The notes beneath the pieces are model-generated. The model saw nothing but the letters and a program-made list of their open reading frames with translations. It was not told the DNA's origin and searched no databases. Shown piece after piece: positions 6,105 to 6,544 of a stretch of DNA of 6,544 nt. Source of the stretch: Actinomycetes bacterium (GTDB lineage Bacteria > Actinomycetota > Actinomycetes > Mycobacteriales > Micromonosporaceae); assembly GCA_023437285.1 (NCBI GenBank), contig JAEZGP010000110.1:1-6544 (forward strand), in the 5' to 3' direction. The position numbers and the translations under genes are program-made. How positions within the stretch are numbered: position 1 is the stretch's first letter; every line of letters starts with the position of its first letter.

Positions 6105-6117
6105 AGCATATGTGAGG
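6105..6117 (-). promoter_or_regulatory. Copy 1 of the 13-base leader motif CCTCACRTATGCT, possible promoter -10
   Basis: CCTCACATATGCT lies 5 nt after the panD stop and 36 nt before the lipo-A ATG. It differs by one base from the copy in the lipo-C leader, while the rest of the two leaders is clearly diverged. TATGCT could be a -10 element, but no good -35 is seen upstream, which would lie inside the panD 3' end. Confidence 0.45.
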
Positions 6118-6122
6118 ACGAC

Positions 6123-6544
6123 TCAGCGCGCGGCCCCCGTTGCCAGATCGTCACCACGCACCAGATCACCGACCATGCCGCCGACGGCCGCGGCCGGGTC
6201 GCCGCCGATGTCGATGATCCGGTTACGCTCGTCGACGTGCACGATGCTCGGCACGTACGACCGCGCCGTGGCGTCGTCCATCTGCGCGTACGAGATGAGA
6301 ATGACCAGGTCACCGGGGTGCACCAGGTGCGCCGCCGCACCGTTGATGCCGATCACGCCGCTGCCCCGCGCGCCGGGGATCACGTACGTCTCCAGGCGCG
6401 CGCCGTTGGTGATGTCTACGATCGCGACCTGTTCGCCGGGGAGCAGTCCCGCGGCGTCGATGAGGTCCTCGTCGACGGTCACCGAACCGACGTAGTGCAG
6501 GTCCGCCTGCGTCACCGTCGCACGATGGATCTTCGACTTGAGCA
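6123..6544 (-). CDS. panD: Aspartate 1-decarboxylase (pyruvoyl enzyme), first codon cut by window edge
   Basis: PanD decarboxylates L-aspartate to beta-alanine, which PanC joins to pantoate to make pantothenate. The proenzyme cleaves itself between Gly and Ser in HYVGSVTVD (Gly codon 6486-6488, Ser codon 6483-6485), and the Ser becomes the pyruvoyl cofactor. In standard family numbering the visible residues include Lys9 and His11 ([14 protein letters not shown]), Gly24-Ser25, Arg54, Thr57 and Tyr58 (NGARLETY), followed by [21 protein letters not shown], all strongly conserved. The frame stays open to the last base, whose final TG is probably the end of an ATG; an in-frame GTG at 6515 is an internal Val, not the start, because starting there would lose Lys9. 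About 140 residues are expected, normal for actinobacteria. The stop is 54 nt before lipo-A. Confidence 0.97.
   Translation of the reverse strand, partial: LKSKIHRATVTQADLHYVGSVTVDEDLIDAAGLLPGEQVAIVDITNGARLETYVIPGARGSGVIGINGAAAHLVHPGDLVILISYAQMDDATARSYVPSIVHVDERNRIIDIGGDPAAAVGGMVGDLVRGDDLATGAAR

Overview
The window is very GC-rich. Every gene I can support lies on the minus strand, so transcription runs from high to low coordinates. The GC-rich codon use, the actinobacterial-type PanD, and three lipoproteins resembling the actinobacterial 'septum formation' family all point to a high-GC actinomycete. A Micromonosporaceae-like filamentous genus is my best guess, but that is inference.

Layout in transcription order: panD (aspartate 1-decarboxylase; its first codon is cut by the right edge), then three tandem paralogous cysteine-rich lipoproteins (called lipo-A at 5157-6068, lipo-B at 4264-5160 and lipo-C at 3284-4204), then nadB (L-aspartate oxidase), nadC (quinolinate phosphoribosyltransferase) and coaX (type III pantothenate kinase; its 3' end runs off the left edge). 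Gaps are 54 nt (panD to lipo-A), a 4-nt overlap (lipo-A/lipo-B), 59 nt (lipo-B to lipo-C), 49 nt (lipo-C to nadB), an 8-nt overlap (nadB/nadC) and 3 nt (nadC to coaX). No stretch over 300 bases lacks a gene. I saw no tRNA, rRNA, CRISPR array or insertion sequence.

The metabolic genes form a cofactor cluster. PanD and NadB both consume L-aspartate, PanD for beta-alanine and so pantothenate/CoA, NadB for iminoaspartate and so quinolinate/NAD. NadC completes de novo synthesis of nicotinate mononucleotide, and CoaX phosphorylates pantothenate. nadA (quinolinate synthase) is not in this window.

The unusual part is the three lipoproteins between panD and nadB. Each has a lipobox, a conserved N-terminal box, two similar halves with four cysteines each (eight in the mature protein besides the lipidated one), and a nearly invariant basic C-terminal tail. 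A 13-base motif, CCTCACRTATGCT, lies upstream of lipo-A and of lipo-C, in the only two sizeable leaders of the trio. It may be a promoter -10 region or an operator. If so, the block may split into a lipo-A/lipo-B unit and a lipo-C/nadB/nadC/coaX unit. nadC also carries a near-perfect 39-bp in-frame tandem duplication near its 5' end.
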